A stretch of DNA of 64,000 nt. Origin: Brevibacterium sp. S111 (GTDB lineage Bacteria; Actinomycetota; Actinomycetes; Actinomycetales; Brevibacteriaceae). The position numbers were made by a program, and so were the translations under genes. The notes beneath the pieces are model-generated. The model did not search any database and was not told the DNA's origin. It was given only the letters and a program-made list of their open reading frames with translations. This document shows positions 52,932 to 61,857 of the stretch, in pieces. Each line of letters opens with the position of its first letter. The stretch's first letter is position 1. The stretch is taken from positions 1-64,000 of the forward strand of contig NZ_RHFH01000008.1 of NCBI RefSeq assembly GCF_004745075.1, read 5' to 3'.

Positions 52932-53765
52932 ATGACTCGCTCCGACGTTCTCATCAGTGCCGATGAGCTGCTCTCCCGGCTGCGGACCGCACCGGCGCCG
53001 AGGCTGCTCGACGTCCGCTGGACCCTGCCGAAACCCGATGGCCGCGACGACTTCGCCGCCGGACACATCCCCGGTGCCGTCTATGTCGACCTCGACACCG
53101 AGCTCGCCGACCACGACAGCACCGACCCCACTGCCGGTCGGCACCCGCTGCCCACGGCCGAGGCGTTCCAGGCAACGGTCCGGTCATGGGGCATCGATGC
53201 CGACACCGAGGTCGTGGTCTATGACGACAACTCCTCGCTCGGTGCCGCACGAGCCTGGTGGCTGCTGCGCTGGGCCGGGCTGAGCGCGCGAGTCCTCGAC
53301 GGCGGGCTCACCGCCTACCGGAAAGCCGGCGGTGAGCTGGCTGCCGGCGACTCGGCTGAAGTGGAGCCGAGTTCCATCGTCCTGAGGCCGGGTTCCCTCC
53401 CGGTCATCGACGCCGATGCTGCGGCGGCCTGGGACGGAGTCCTGCTCGATGCCCGTGCCGGTGAGCGCTTCCGCGGAGAGACAGAACCGCTGGATCCACG
53501 GGCCGGCCACATACCCGGGGCGAAGAACGCCCCGGCCACCGAGAATGTCCCCGCGGGGACGTTCCTGCCCGAGACGGATCTCCGACAGCGTTTCTCAGCT
53601 CTCGGTGCCCTCGATCAGCCGGTCGGGGTCTACTGCGGGTCCGGAGTCACCGCCTGCCACAATGCTCTGGCGCTGGCGACTCTCGGTGTCGAGGCCAGCC
53701 TCTACCCCGCGAGCTGGTCCGGTTGGTCATCCGATCCCGACCGACCGGTCGAAACCGGCGACTGA
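52932..53765 (+). CDS. sseA: sulfurtransferase with two rhodanese domains
   Basis: The 277-residue protein has an inactive N-terminal rhodanese domain (LLDVRWTLPKPDGRDDFAAG, HIPGAVYVDLDTELAD) and an active C-terminal one with CGSGVTA, Cys235 as the persulfide-forming residue. It is the thiosulfate/3-mercaptopyruvate sulfurtransferase layout. AAGGAG lies 6 nt before ATG 52932. Confidence 0.88.
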   Translation: MTRSDVLISADELLSRLRTAPAPRLLDVRWTLPKPDGRDDFAAGHIPGAVYVDLDTELADHDSTDPTAGRHPLPTAEAFQATVRSWGIDADTEVVVYDDNSSLGAARAWWLLRWAGLSARVLDGGLTAYRKAGGELAAGDSAEVEPSSIVLRPGSLPVIDADAAAAWDGVLLDARAGERFRGETEPLDPRAGHIPGAKNAPATENVPAGTFLPETDLRQRFSALGALDQPVGVYCGSGVTACHNALALATLGVEASLYPASWSGWSSDPDRPVETGD

Positions 53766-54104
53766 AGCTCAGTCACCAACGCACTCGCGGTCACGCGCCG
53801 TTAGCATTCTTGGGTCGATCCACGGTGGTTTGCGCGCGAATAACGCCGCGGATCGCCCCGCAAAACACACTTCTCGAATGTCACGAAACGTTATTCAAGG
53901 CTGAGACTGCGCGCTGAATCACAGTCGCAATCGGGCGGAACCACAGCCTCTCACTTACCGTTTTCGTCAGAAATGACCCTGTGACCTGCGATTATGCACT
54001 AGAATCTGCCTGAGAATACTTTTGTAACAAAAACGTGACATAAGATCACGAATTCGTTACAGTGGAGGACATCGTCACACTCAGACAGGCAACGAGAGGA
54101 AATC
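53766..54104 (+). promoter_or_regulatory. long upstream region of the NlpC/P60 gene with promoter
   Basis: This 339-bp gap has no convincing gene. It becomes AT-rich toward the right. A good promoter is GTGACA (54035-54040), 17-bp spacer, TACAGT (54058-54063). Just before it, GTAAC (54024) and GTGAC (54035) recur 11 bp apart, similar in style to MtrA-type direct repeats known upstream of actinobacterial wall-hydrolase genes. I see no c-di-AMP riboswitch core. Confidence 0.5.
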
Positions 54105-54971
54105 GTGGCATCCAAGCAGCACGGCCGCCGCGCCGCGAACGCCAAGGCCAAGACACCACTGACCGAGCTGAGCGAACTGCTCGCAGCGAACTCCGGCGCA
54201 TTCGGCCGCCGTGCCGCAGTCGTCGCCGCCAGCGGCGGACTGCTCACCGCAGCAGTCCTCCCCGCCGCCGGGCAGGGGGCCGACGATGAGGCGCAGGTCG
54301 CAGCCGAGTCCGAAAAGCAGGCACCGGTCGAGTTCAAGAACCAGACACCGACCATCGACGCTGGCGGCGCGTCGAAGGAGGGCGATCAAGAGGCTGAAGT
54401 CACCGTCGACACTGACGTCGTCACCGCCGAGGCCGCGCCCAAGCCGAAGCCGAAGCCCGAGCCGAAGGAGGAGCCGGAGACGACCGTCGCCGAGCCGGCT
54501 CCCGCTGAAGAGCCGAAGGAGGAGCCGAGCGAGTCCTCGGATGATGATTCCGGCAGCCCAAACGCGGGCTCGAAGGATGAGAGCCCGAAGAAGGATACCG
54601 GCGGCTCCGACGACTCGGGCCCGATCGATGGGTCCAAGGCCGAGCAGGTCCTCGGCTGGGCAGAGAAAGGCGTCGGTACCCCGTACGTCTTCGGCGGAAC
54701 GTCGCAGAGCGGCTGGGACTGCTCCGGCTACACCTCCTGGGTCTACAGCCACGTCGGCGTCGACCTGCCCCGTCAGTCGGGAGCTCAGAAGGAATCCGGA
54801 ACGGTCGTGTCTGAGTCAGAGGCGAAGCCCGGCGACCTCATCTGGCACCCGGGACACGTCGGAATCTACGCCGGCGACGGACAGATGTACGATGCCGGTT
54901 CGCCCGGATCCGGAACATCGAAGCGCAGCTACAGCTGGATGGGCGACGTCACGTTCATCCGCGTGCTCTGA
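54105..54971 (+). CDS. secreted NlpC/P60 cell-wall peptidase
   Basis: The 288-residue protein has a basic N-terminus and signal segment (RRAAVVAASGGLLTAAVLPA, cleavage likely after AAG). A Glu/Pro/Lys-rich spacer (KPKPKPEPKEEPE and similar) and a C-terminal NlpC/P60 domain follow: TPYVFGGTSQSGWDCSGYTS with Cys206, then HPGHVGIYAGDG with His251. It would cut peptide stems in peptidoglycan at division or growth sites. GAGAGGA precedes the start. Confidence 0.88.
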   Translation: MASKQHGRRAANAKAKTPLTELSELLAANSGAFGRRAAVVAASGGLLTAAVLPAAGQGADDEAQVAAESEKQAPVEFKNQTPTIDAGGASKEGDQEAEVTVDTDVVTAEAAPKPKPKPEPKEEPETTVAEPAPAEEPKEEPSESSDDDSGSPNAGSKDESPKKDTGGSDDSGPIDGSKAEQVLGWAEKGVGTPYVFGGTSQSGWDCSGYTSWVYSHVGVDLPRQSGAQKESGTVVSESEAKPGDLIWHPGHVGIYAGDGQMYDAGSPGSGTSKRSYSWMGDVTFIRVL

Positions 54972-55000
54972 TCCCCACCCGGAACCGAACACACAGAGAA

Positions 55001-55031
55001 CCCCTCGTCGGCACTGCGCCGGCGAGGGGTA
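55001..55031. terminator. bidirectional terminator hairpin
   Basis: CCCCTCGTCGGC pairs with GCCGGCGAGGGG (one G-T pair) around a short loop, between the convergent wall-peptidase and GH3 genes. Confidence 0.75.
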
Positions 55032-55038
55032 CTTCGGC

Positions 55039-56703
55039 TCACCCGCAGTCGGGAGCCTTCTCGCTGCCGTCATACTTCGCGGGCAGCTTCCCTGACGCCT
55101 TGAGGTCGCCCTTGAGCCACTTCGCTACGGCCCGCAGAGCATAGGGGTTCGAGTCATAGGCGGTCACCGCGGTCTTCGCTGGGGTGCTGCGCATCGTCCA
55201 CGGGGCGGCTGTGCCCACAGCCACCTCGGCGGAGGTGTTCGGGCTCAGGCTCACCGAGGTTCCACCGGAGCCGACGGTGAGCCCCTCGGCCTTCGCCGCT
55301 TCACTCAGCTCCGTCTGTTCCTTCTCGCTGCCGCCGACGATGGAGATCGCATCGGTGCCGGCGAAGGAGCATTCGCCCTTGAGTACGGTCACGGACTTCT
55401 CGGCCACCTCGGTGAGGGTCTTCGCCGCATCCTTCGCACCGGAATCGTCCGCATCACCCGAACCGGAATCGGACTTCTCCCCTGCCTTCACGCTCTGCTG
55501 CGCGGCCGCGGTGGCCAGCTGCTGAGCGACGACGCGTTCGGACTTCTCGACGAGGTCCTTCTTCTTCAGCGTCCCGTCGCCCATCGCCGCGACGATCGCT
55601 TTCTGCGCAGCACCCGAGTCCGGGGGCATGAGCGCAACATCGGCACCGGCGGCGATCGCTTTGACGGACTCGCCGCCCTTGAGGTTCTGCGGCACGGCCT
55701 TCATGTTCAGCGCATCGGTGGTGATGACGCCGTCGAAGTCGAGGGTCTCACGGACCGCCGCATACGCCTTCGGGTTGAGTGTGCCCGGCGTCGTCTTCGC
55801 ATCCGGCAGACCGATATGGCCCATCATCACCATCGGCACCCCGGCTTTGACCGCGGACTTGAACGGGAGGAGATCCGTGTCCTCGAGTTCCTCGATCGAC
55901 TTCTCCGACACCGGCAGACTCTCATGCGAATCCACGCCGAGGCGGCCGTGCCCGGGGAAATGCTTCGCCGAGCTCGCCACCCCGCCGGACCGGTATCCCG
56001 TGACCGCGTCGCCGACGACCTCGGCGGCGTCCTTGTGGTCGGTGCCGGCCGAGCGGACGTTGATCGCCTTGTCCTTGGGTCCGACGGTGACATCGGAATC
56101 CGGAGCGAAGTCGATGGTGAACCCGAGGTCGGTGAGGTTCTCGCCCTGGACGCGGGTCGCCTCGGTGATGAGGTCGGAATCATCCGTGGCGGCCAGACCC
56201 ATGAGCGGCGGGAACGGCAGCGCCGCGGTGCTGAGGCGGGACACGGGCCCGCCTTCCTGGTCGACGCCGATCGACACCGGCTGACCCTTCGTGCGCGCTT
56301 GCGAGATCTGCTTCGTCAGTGCCGTGACCTGGTCGGTCGTCGGGTTCTCCTGGAGGTTGTAGCCCATGACGATGACCCCGCCGAGGTGGTTCTGCTTGAC
56401 CATGTCGACCGGGGTCTGCGTGTCCGTGCCGTCCCAGGTGCCGATGATGAGCGAACCGGCGAGTTCGTCCTCGGAGAAGTCGCCGACGATCTTCTCGGCT
56501 TCGTCCTCGAAGTCGGCCGGGTCAGCATCGGCCGGGTCGTCGAGGGAGGGCTCGGCGACCGCTTGTGACTGCGATTGCGACTCGGATCCGGCGGAGGGCT
56601 TCTGTCCGCCGGCAGAGGAGTCGGGGGCCTTCGCCCCGCCGGAGCAGCCGACGAGCGCGAGAGTCGTGGTCAGGGCCAGGATGCCGAGGCGAGAGCGCAA
56701 CAT
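55039..56703 (-). CDS. glycoside hydrolase family 3 lipoprotein (beta-N-acetylhexosaminidase type)
   Basis: The 554-residue protein has a lipoprotein signal with lipobox LVGC (Cys20). A Ser/Gln-rich spacer leads to a GH3 domain: ISIGVDQEGGPVSRLS, SSAKHFPGHGRLGVDSHESL and GVITTDALNMKAV, the NagZ-like pattern with KHFPGHG loop and Asp nucleophile in DALNM. A C-terminal extension of ~170 residues is Ser/Ala-rich. It probably trims wall muropeptides outside the membrane. Confidence 0.87.
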   Translation of the reverse strand: MLRSRLGILALTTTLALVGCSGGAKAPDSSAGGQKPSAGSESQSQSQAVAEPSLDDPADADPADFEDEAEKIVGDFSEDELAGSLIIGTWDGTDTQTPVDMVKQNHLGGVIVMGYNLQENPTTDQVTALTKQISQARTKGQPVSIGVDQEGGPVSRLSTAALPFPPLMGLAATDDSDLITEATRVQGENLTDLGFTIDFAPDSDVTVGPKDKAINVRSAGTDHKDAAEVVGDAVTGYRSGGVASSAKHFPGHGRLGVDSHESLPVSEKSIEELEDTDLLPFKSAVKAGVPMVMMGHIGLPDAKTTPGTLNPKAYAAVRETLDFDGVITTDALNMKAVPQNLKGGESVKAIAAGADVALMPPDSGAAQKAIVAAMGDGTLKKKDLVEKSERVVAQQLATAAAQQSVKAGEKSDSGSGDADDSGAKDAAKTLTEVAEKSVTVLKGECSFAGTDAISIVGGSEKEQTELSEAAKAEGLTVGSGGTSVSLSPNTSAEVAVGTAAPWTMRSTPAKTAVTAYDSNPYALRAVAKWLKGDLKASGKLPAKYDGSEKAPDCG

Positions 56704-56755
56704 CCCTCCATGCTAAACGGTTGCCCGGCCCGGTGCCCTCACGCGCCCGCTGGTC

Positions 56756-58270
56756 TCACAGTGCTTCGTGGGCTGCCAGGCGGCGTGCGGTCTCCTTCGC
56801 TCCGCGTTCGTGCAGCGATGTCAGTGCGGCGAGGTACGGTGCGGTGAAGCGGGGTTCTTCGGCGAGCTCGCCGAAGAACTGGGCCTGCCGGACGAAGGCC
56901 AGCGCGTCGGTTCCCTGTGTCGCGGCGACGGCCTGCAGCCGTTCGGCATAGCGGTCGACGATGGTGAACCGACCACCGGTCTCGTCATGCCCTTCGGCAT
57001 ACCGGGCCCACGAGGCGCAGATCGCCGCGGATACGTCGACCGGGTGTCCGGAGGCCAGGTTGTCCTTGACCACAGGCAGCAGCCATTTGGGGATGCGGTC
57101 GGAGGATTCGGCGCCGAGGCGGGCGAGGGTGTCGCGGATCTCCGGGTTGCTGAACCGTTCGATGAGCGAGTCCTTGTACGCCTCGAGGTCGATTCCCGGC
57201 AGCGGGGCGAGGCTCGGCGTGCCTTCCTCATCCATGTATCGGCGCAGGTAGGCAGGGATGTCGGGGTTCGCCATCGCCTCATGAGCGAAGGTGTAGCCGC
57301 CGAGCAGACCGAAGTACGCCAGTCCCTGGTGCCCGGAGTTGAGCAGGCGCAGCTTCATGTGTTCATAGGGCTGCACATCGTCGACGACCTGCACGTGTGC
57401 GTCTTCGTAGGGCGGACGGCCGGAGGTGAAGGAGTCCTCTAGCACCCACTGGAAGAAGGGTTCGGCCACGACCGGCCATGCATCGGTCACGCCCGTATCG
57501 GCGAGCAGGTCCTCCCGGTCGTCGTCGGTCGTGGCCGGGGTGATGCGGTCGACCATCGAGTTCGGGAAGGCCACGTTCTCACCGATCCAATCAGCGAGTT
57601 CGTCGTCGACGAGTCGGGCGAAGGCGGTGAACATCTTCGCCGCGACCTCACCGTTCTCAGAGATGTTGTCGCATGACTGCACCGTGAACGGTGCCACGCC
57701 TGCCGCCCGACGCGCCCGCAGGGCGGCCACGACGTAACCGAAGACGGTGGCCGGCAGCCGACCGGCCCGCAGCGCCTCGACATCGGCGACGATCGTCGGT
57801 TCTTGCGTGATGAACTCCCCGGTGACGGGGTTGACGTTGTAGCCGCCCTCGGTGACGGTGAGCGAAACGATGCGGATGTCCTCATCCGTGAGCAGCTCGA
57901 GCAGCCCGTGCGGATCATCGGGTCCGAACCGGTAGTCGATGATCGACCCGATCACCCGCCGCTCCTTCGCTCCGTCCGGATGCTTGAGGGTGAGCGAGTA
58001 GAGGTGGTCCTGCCCGGCCAGAGCATCGCGCATGCCCGCATCGTGAGGCAGCACTCCGGCACCGACGATCCCCCACTCGAAGGCACGACCGGTCTGGAGC
58101 AGATCGTCGATGACCATGGCCATGTGCGCACGGTGGAATCCGCCGACGCCGAAATGGACGATGCCCGGGCGCACCGCCGCCCTGTCGTAGGCGGGGACGG
58201 TGATGCCGGCTGCGGCGATGGCCGGGAGGTTGCCGGCGTTGAGGGTGAGTGCGGTTCGCGGTGCGGTCAT
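56756..58270 (-). CDS. mannitol 2-dehydrogenase family polyol dehydrogenase
   Basis: The 504-residue long-chain dehydrogenase has IVHFGVGGFHRAHMAMVIDD (nucleotide site) near residue 36, DNISENGEVAA, FPNSMVDRITPATT, and the catalytic Lys in YEHMKLRLLNSGHQGLAYFG. It oxidises mannitol, arabitol or sorbitol to the ketose. ATG 58270 overlaps the permease stop (ATGA), so it is the last gene of the transport operon. Confidence 0.9.
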   Translation of the reverse strand: MTAPRTALTLNAGNLPAIAAAGITVPAYDRAAVRPGIVHFGVGGFHRAHMAMVIDDLLQTGRAFEWGIVGAGVLPHDAGMRDALAGQDHLYSLTLKHPDGAKERRVIGSIIDYRFGPDDPHGLLELLTDEDIRIVSLTVTEGGYNVNPVTGEFITQEPTIVADVEALRAGRLPATVFGYVVAALRARRAAGVAPFTVQSCDNISENGEVAAKMFTAFARLVDDELADWIGENVAFPNSMVDRITPATTDDDREDLLADTGVTDAWPVVAEPFFQWVLEDSFTSGRPPYEDAHVQVVDDVQPYEHMKLRLLNSGHQGLAYFGLLGGYTFAHEAMANPDIPAYLRRYMDEEGTPSLAPLPGIDLEAYKDSLIERFSNPEIRDTLARLGAESSDRIPKWLLPVVKDNLASGHPVDVSAAICASWARYAEGHDETGGRFTIVDRYAERLQAVAATQGTDALAFVRQAQFFGELAEEPRFTAPYLAALTSLHERGAKETARRLAAHEAL

Positions 58271-59226
58271 TTGACGGCTCCCATCGACAGGCCTTGGACG
58301 AGTTTGTCCTGCGCGGCGATACCGGCAACGAGCACGGGTACGGAGATGATGAGCGAGGCCGCGCACACCTGGGACAGGAACAGACCCTGCGAGGTGACGA
58401 AGCTGGTGAGGAACACCGGCGCGGTCGAGGCTGCGGTGGAGGTGAGCACAGTGGCGAAGAGGAGCTCGTTCCAGGAGAAGATGAAGCAGATGAGCGCGGT
58501 GGCGGCAAGGCCCGGTGCGGTCAGCGGCAGCAGGATCTGGACGAACACCCGCGGCAGCCTCGCCCCGTCGAGTTCGGCGGCTTCGAGGACCTCGACGGGC
58601 ACTTCGGCGAGGAAGGACCGCATCATCCACACCGCAATCGGCATGTTCATCGCCGAGTAGATGATGATGAGCAAAAGCCAGGTGTCGAGGATGCCGGTGG
58701 ACTTCGCCACGAGATAGACCGGCAGGAGACCGGCGACCATCGGCAGCATCTTCGTCGACAGGAGGAAGAAGAGCACATCGGACCAGCGTTCGATACGGCG
58801 GATGGCCAGGGAATACGCGGCCATCGTCGAGAGCACGAGGACGATGAGGGTGGACACGATCGCGGCGACCGCGGAGTTGATGAGGAACGGCCACGGGTTC
58901 GCGCCGGTGCCGCCGCCGAAGAAGTTCACGTAGGAGTCGAGCGTGAGTGGGGCGAAGAAGCTCGGCGGGTTCGTCGATGCGTCGGTCTCGGCATGCAGGC
59001 TCGTCAGCAACATCCACAGCAGCGGCGAGACGAAGAGGAGTCCGACGAACCACGCGAAGAGGCCGAGCAGGATCTTGCCGACCCGACCTTGGCCGGGCCG
59101 CCTCGGTGCGTTCGCCTTCCGCCGAGGCGGCTCGACCGATCCGGGTCCGCCAGGTTCGGCCGGGGTGGGGGTCACCCCGGGCTCGGGCTGCGTTCCCACG
59201 GTCGTCGAGAGATCAGGGGTGCTCAT
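58267..59226 (-). CDS. polyol/sugar ABC transporter permease (MalG type)
   Basis: The 319-residue protein has a Pro-rich N-terminus and six membrane segments. The EAA loop EVLEAAELDGARLPRVFVQI with LPLTAPGLAATALI is visible. ATG 59226 overlaps the upstream permease stop (ATGA); an in-frame extension to 59610 is not coding. It partners with the 59223 gene. Confidence 0.9.
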   Translation of the reverse strand: MSTPDLSTTVGTQPEPGVTPTPAEPGGPGSVEPPRRKANAPRRPGQGRVGKILLGLFAWFVGLLFVSPLLWMLLTSLHAETDASTNPPSFFAPLTLDSYVNFFGGGTGANPWPFLINSAVAAIVSTLIVLVLSTMAAYSLAIRRIERWSDVLFFLLSTKMLPMVAGLLPVYLVAKSTGILDTWLLLIIIYSAMNMPIAVWMMRSFLAEVPVEVLEAAELDGARLPRVFVQILLPLTAPGLAATALICFIFSWNELLFATVLTSTAASTAPVFLTSFVTSQGLFLSQVCAASLIISVPVLVAGIAAQDKLVQGLSMGAVK

Positions 59227-60164
59227 GAGTTCTCCTCCTTGAGCAGGGTGGATGCGGTGCGCAGGGCGAAGGTCGCGATGATGAGGGAGGCGGCGACGAC
59301 GATGACGCCGACCGCGGAAGAGACTCCGTAGTCCTGGGCGACGAAGAATTCCTGGTAGATGACGTACGGCAGGGTCGCGGTGCCCAGCCCGCCGGAGGTC
59401 ATGGTGAAGACCATGTCGAAGTTCTGCACGATGTAGATCGTGCCCAGCAGGGCGGCGAGTTCGATGTAGCGCCGCAGGTGGGGAAGGGTGATGAAGCGGA
59501 AGGTCTGCCAGGGTCCGGCCCCGTCGACCAGCGCCGCCTCGTAGACGTCCATGGGTCGTGATTGGAGACCGGCGAGCATGATGAGCATCATGAACGGCGT
59601 CCACTGCCACACGAGCACGAGCCCGATGCCCAGCAGCGGCGAGGACGTCATGAGGTCCGGCTGCGGGGCGTTGTCACCGAAGACGGTGGTCAGCAGCCCG
59701 CCCAGCAGACCGTAGGAGGGGTTGAAGATCGCGTGTTTGAACAGCAGCGCCGCGGCCACGGGCACGACGAGGAACGGGGTGATCATCAGGGTGCGGACGA
59801 GTCCGCGGCCGATGAACTTCCGGTCAAGGAGAAGAGCGATCCCAAGCCCCAGCAGCGCCGAGGCGAGCACCACCCCGACGGTGAGGCCGACGGTGACGAG
59901 CACCGCCCGCAGGAGGTTCGCATCTGTGAACACGGTGATGTAGTTCTGCACGGTGCCGAAGCTGATGTCGTCCGGATAGGCCGCGTTCCAGTTCATGAAC
60001 GAGATGATGATCGTGATCGCGAACGGGATCTGGGTGACGATGATGACGAAGATGAGCGCCGGCAGCATGGGCGCGCGTTTGAGCCATCGGTCCTTGGCAC
60101 GGGGTCTGGGCGGCGTGATCGGCTGCGATGCACGCTCGGCGGCGGGTGCTGACACTTCGAACAT
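59223..60164 (-). CDS. polyol/sugar ABC transporter permease (MalF type)
   Basis: The 313-residue protein has six membrane segments beginning MLPALIFVIIVTQIPFAITI. The EAA loop is DVYEAALVDGAGPWQTFRFI with TLPHLRRYIELAAL. It is first of the two permease genes after the binding-protein gene, from which a 204-bp gap with a minisatellite separates it. Confidence 0.9.
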   Translation of the reverse strand: MFEVSAPAAERASQPITPPRPRAKDRWLKRAPMLPALIFVIIVTQIPFAITIIISFMNWNAAYPDDISFGTVQNYITVFTDANLLRAVLVTVGLTVGVVLASALLGLGIALLLDRKFIGRGLVRTLMITPFLVVPVAAALLFKHAIFNPSYGLLGGLLTTVFGDNAPQPDLMTSSPLLGIGLVLVWQWTPFMMLIMLAGLQSRPMDVYEAALVDGAGPWQTFRFITLPHLRRYIELAALLGTIYIVQNFDMVFTMTSGGLGTATLPYVIYQEFFVAQDYGVSSAVGVIVVAASLIIATFALRTASTLLKEENS

Positions 60165-60189
60165 CCTTCATCAGATCAGTGGTGGCCTC

Positions 60190-60269
60190 AGGCGGTGGTG
60201 GCCCCAGGCGGTGGTGGCCTCAGGCGGTGGTGGCCCCAGGCGGTGGTGGCCCCAGGCGGTGGTGGCCCC
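60190..60269. repeat. 16-bp minisatellite between binding-protein and permease genes
   Basis: Five full units of AGGCGGTGGTGGCCCC (one with CTC ending), with partial units on both sides (60180-60285). It lies in the operon's internal gap and can pair poorly with itself, so it is not an obvious terminator. Confidence 0.9.
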
Positions 60270-60368
60270 AGGCGGTGAGGCCGGGGCCGCGGGCGGAGGG
60301 TCCGCAATCACGGGACGGCCGGGGCTGCCTCGGGGCGGGTTCTCACCGTCCGCCCCGAGGCTGCGCGG

Positions 60369-61727
60369 TCATTTCTTGTACTTGTCTCCGACCTTCTCGG
60401 CTTCCTTCTGCCCCTTCTCCAGGGCCTTGTCGACGGTCGTGCGGCCGGCGATGGCGGAGCTGACATCCTCGGAGATGCCGGTGGCGAGGTCCGCGAATTC
60501 GGGGATCGTCACGAACTGCACGCCGAGGGTCGGGCGCGGCTGGACGCCCGGGTTCTCGGGATCGGCCGAGTTGATGGCGTCCTCGGTCTGCTTGTAGAAC
60601 GGTTCGGCGGCCTTCTGGTAGTCGGGGTTCTCATACGTCGAGGTCCGCTTGCCGGCGGGCACGTGCTGCCACCCGAGCTCTTCGGCCACGGTCTCCTCGT
60701 AGTCCTTCGACGAGGCCCAGGCGACGAACTTCTCGGCGGCGTCCTGATTCTTGCCCGCGGCCTGGATGCCCCACGCCCAGGTGTAGAGCCAGGAGCTCGA
60801 ATCCGTCTCCTTCACGGGCGCGGCGACGTAGCCGACCTTGCCCTTGACCGGGGAATCGTCGGCTTCGAGGGTGCCGGTGGCCGCCGTCGAGTCGTACCAC
60901 ATGGCGACCTTGCCCTGCTGCAGGTTCGTCAGGCATTCGGTGTACCCGGCCTGCGGGGCACCGGACTCGCCGTGGTCCTTGATGAGGTCGACGTAGAAGT
61001 TCGTGGCTTCCTTGAACTCCTTCGAATCGACTTGGGCGTTCCAGTCCTCGTCCCACCAGGTGCCGCCGAAGGTGTTGACCACGGTCGTCAGCGGAGCGAA
61101 CATCTCGCCCCAGCCGGGCAGTCCGCGCAGGCAGATGCCCTTCGTGCCCTTCTCGGCACCGTCGACCTTCGCGGCGAGCTTCGCCACTTCGTCCCAGGTC
61201 GGCTTCTCCGGCATCTCCACACCGGCCTTGTCGAAGATGTCCGTGCGGTACATGAGGAACGAACCCTCGCCGTAGAACGGTTCGCCATAGACCTTGCCGT
61301 CGACGGTCATCGACTCGGCCATCGGAGTGAGGATGTCGTCCTGGTCGAACCCTTCGGCACCGGCGACACCCTCGTCCATGGGCGTGAGCCACTTGTTCTT
61401 CGCATAGGTCGGGATCTCGTAGTTCGACATCGAGGCCACGTCGTAGTTGCCCGCCTGAGCGGCGAACTCCTGACCGATCTTCGCCCGCACCTCGTTCTCG
61501 GGAAGCACGGTGTAGTTGACCTTGATGCCGGTGTCTTCGGTGAAGTGATCGGCCGTGAGCTTCTGGAGGTCCTGCATCTGCGGATTGTTGACCATGAGGA
61601 CGTTGACCTCATCGCCCCCGCTTCCGGCGGAGCTGCCGCCGGCGCCGCCGCATCCGGACAGAGCCAATGCTCCAACCATTCCGATCGCCGCCCACGCGGC
61701 GCCTCGGCCTGTGATCAGGTGTTTCAT
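60369..61727 (-). CDS. extracellular solute-binding lipoprotein (family 1)
   Basis: The 452-residue protein has a lipobox LSGC in GALALSGCGGAGG. The family 1 binding fold follows (VNVLMVNNPQMQDLQKLTAD, YGEPFYGEGSFLMYRTDIFD, GKVAMWYDSTAATGTLE). It would capture a polyol outside the membrane for the two permeases. ATG 61727 follows GGAAGG; upstream lies the operator region shared with the SorC gene. No ATPase gene is in the operon. Confidence 0.9.
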   Translation of the reverse strand: MKHLITGRGAAWAAIGMVGALALSGCGGAGGSSAGSGGDEVNVLMVNNPQMQDLQKLTADHFTEDTGIKVNYTVLPENEVRAKIGQEFAAQAGNYDVASMSNYEIPTYAKNKWLTPMDEGVAGAEGFDQDDILTPMAESMTVDGKVYGEPFYGEGSFLMYRTDIFDKAGVEMPEKPTWDEVAKLAAKVDGAEKGTKGICLRGLPGWGEMFAPLTTVVNTFGGTWWDEDWNAQVDSKEFKEATNFYVDLIKDHGESGAPQAGYTECLTNLQQGKVAMWYDSTAATGTLEADDSPVKGKVGYVAAPVKETDSSSWLYTWAWGIQAAGKNQDAAEKFVAWASSKDYEETVAEELGWQHVPAGKRTSTYENPDYQKAAEPFYKQTEDAINSADPENPGVQPRPTLGVQFVTIPEFADLATGISEDVSSAIAGRTTVDKALEKGQKEAEKVGDKYKK

Positions 61728-61788
61728 CGTTGTGCCTTCCCTCGTCCTTGCGGGATCGACGCCCGCCATCGGGTCGCTGCGAGAAAAT

Positions 61789-61812
61789 CATATGAGCATC
61801 GGTGCTCATATG
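61789..61812. promoter_or_regulatory. operator palindrome between the polyol operons
   Basis: CATATGAGCA-TCGG-TGCTCATATG, perfect 10-bp arms, lies 62 bp upstream of the binding-protein start and 46 bp upstream of the SorC start. Confidence 0.7.
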
Positions 61813-61847
61813 TGCAATACTGTGTCACGAACCGATCAGATGTGCAA
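61810..61847 (+). promoter_or_regulatory. two ATGTGCAA boxes, candidate SorC sites
   Basis: ATGTGCAA occurs at 61810-61817 and 61840-61847, 30 bp (about three helical turns) apart, each followed by (T/C)AC. The spacing suits binding by an oligomeric SorC-type regulator. Confidence 0.5.
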
Positions 61848-61857
61848 CACTTCACAT

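Noticed and set aside
53766..54104. c-di-AMP (ydaO-type) riboswitch upstream of the NlpC/P60 gene
   Set aside because: Such riboswitches are common before wall-hydrolase genes, but I could not find the conserved core segments here.
60180..60285. CRISPR array
   Set aside because: Units are 16 bp, directly adjacent and without spacers; no cas genes.
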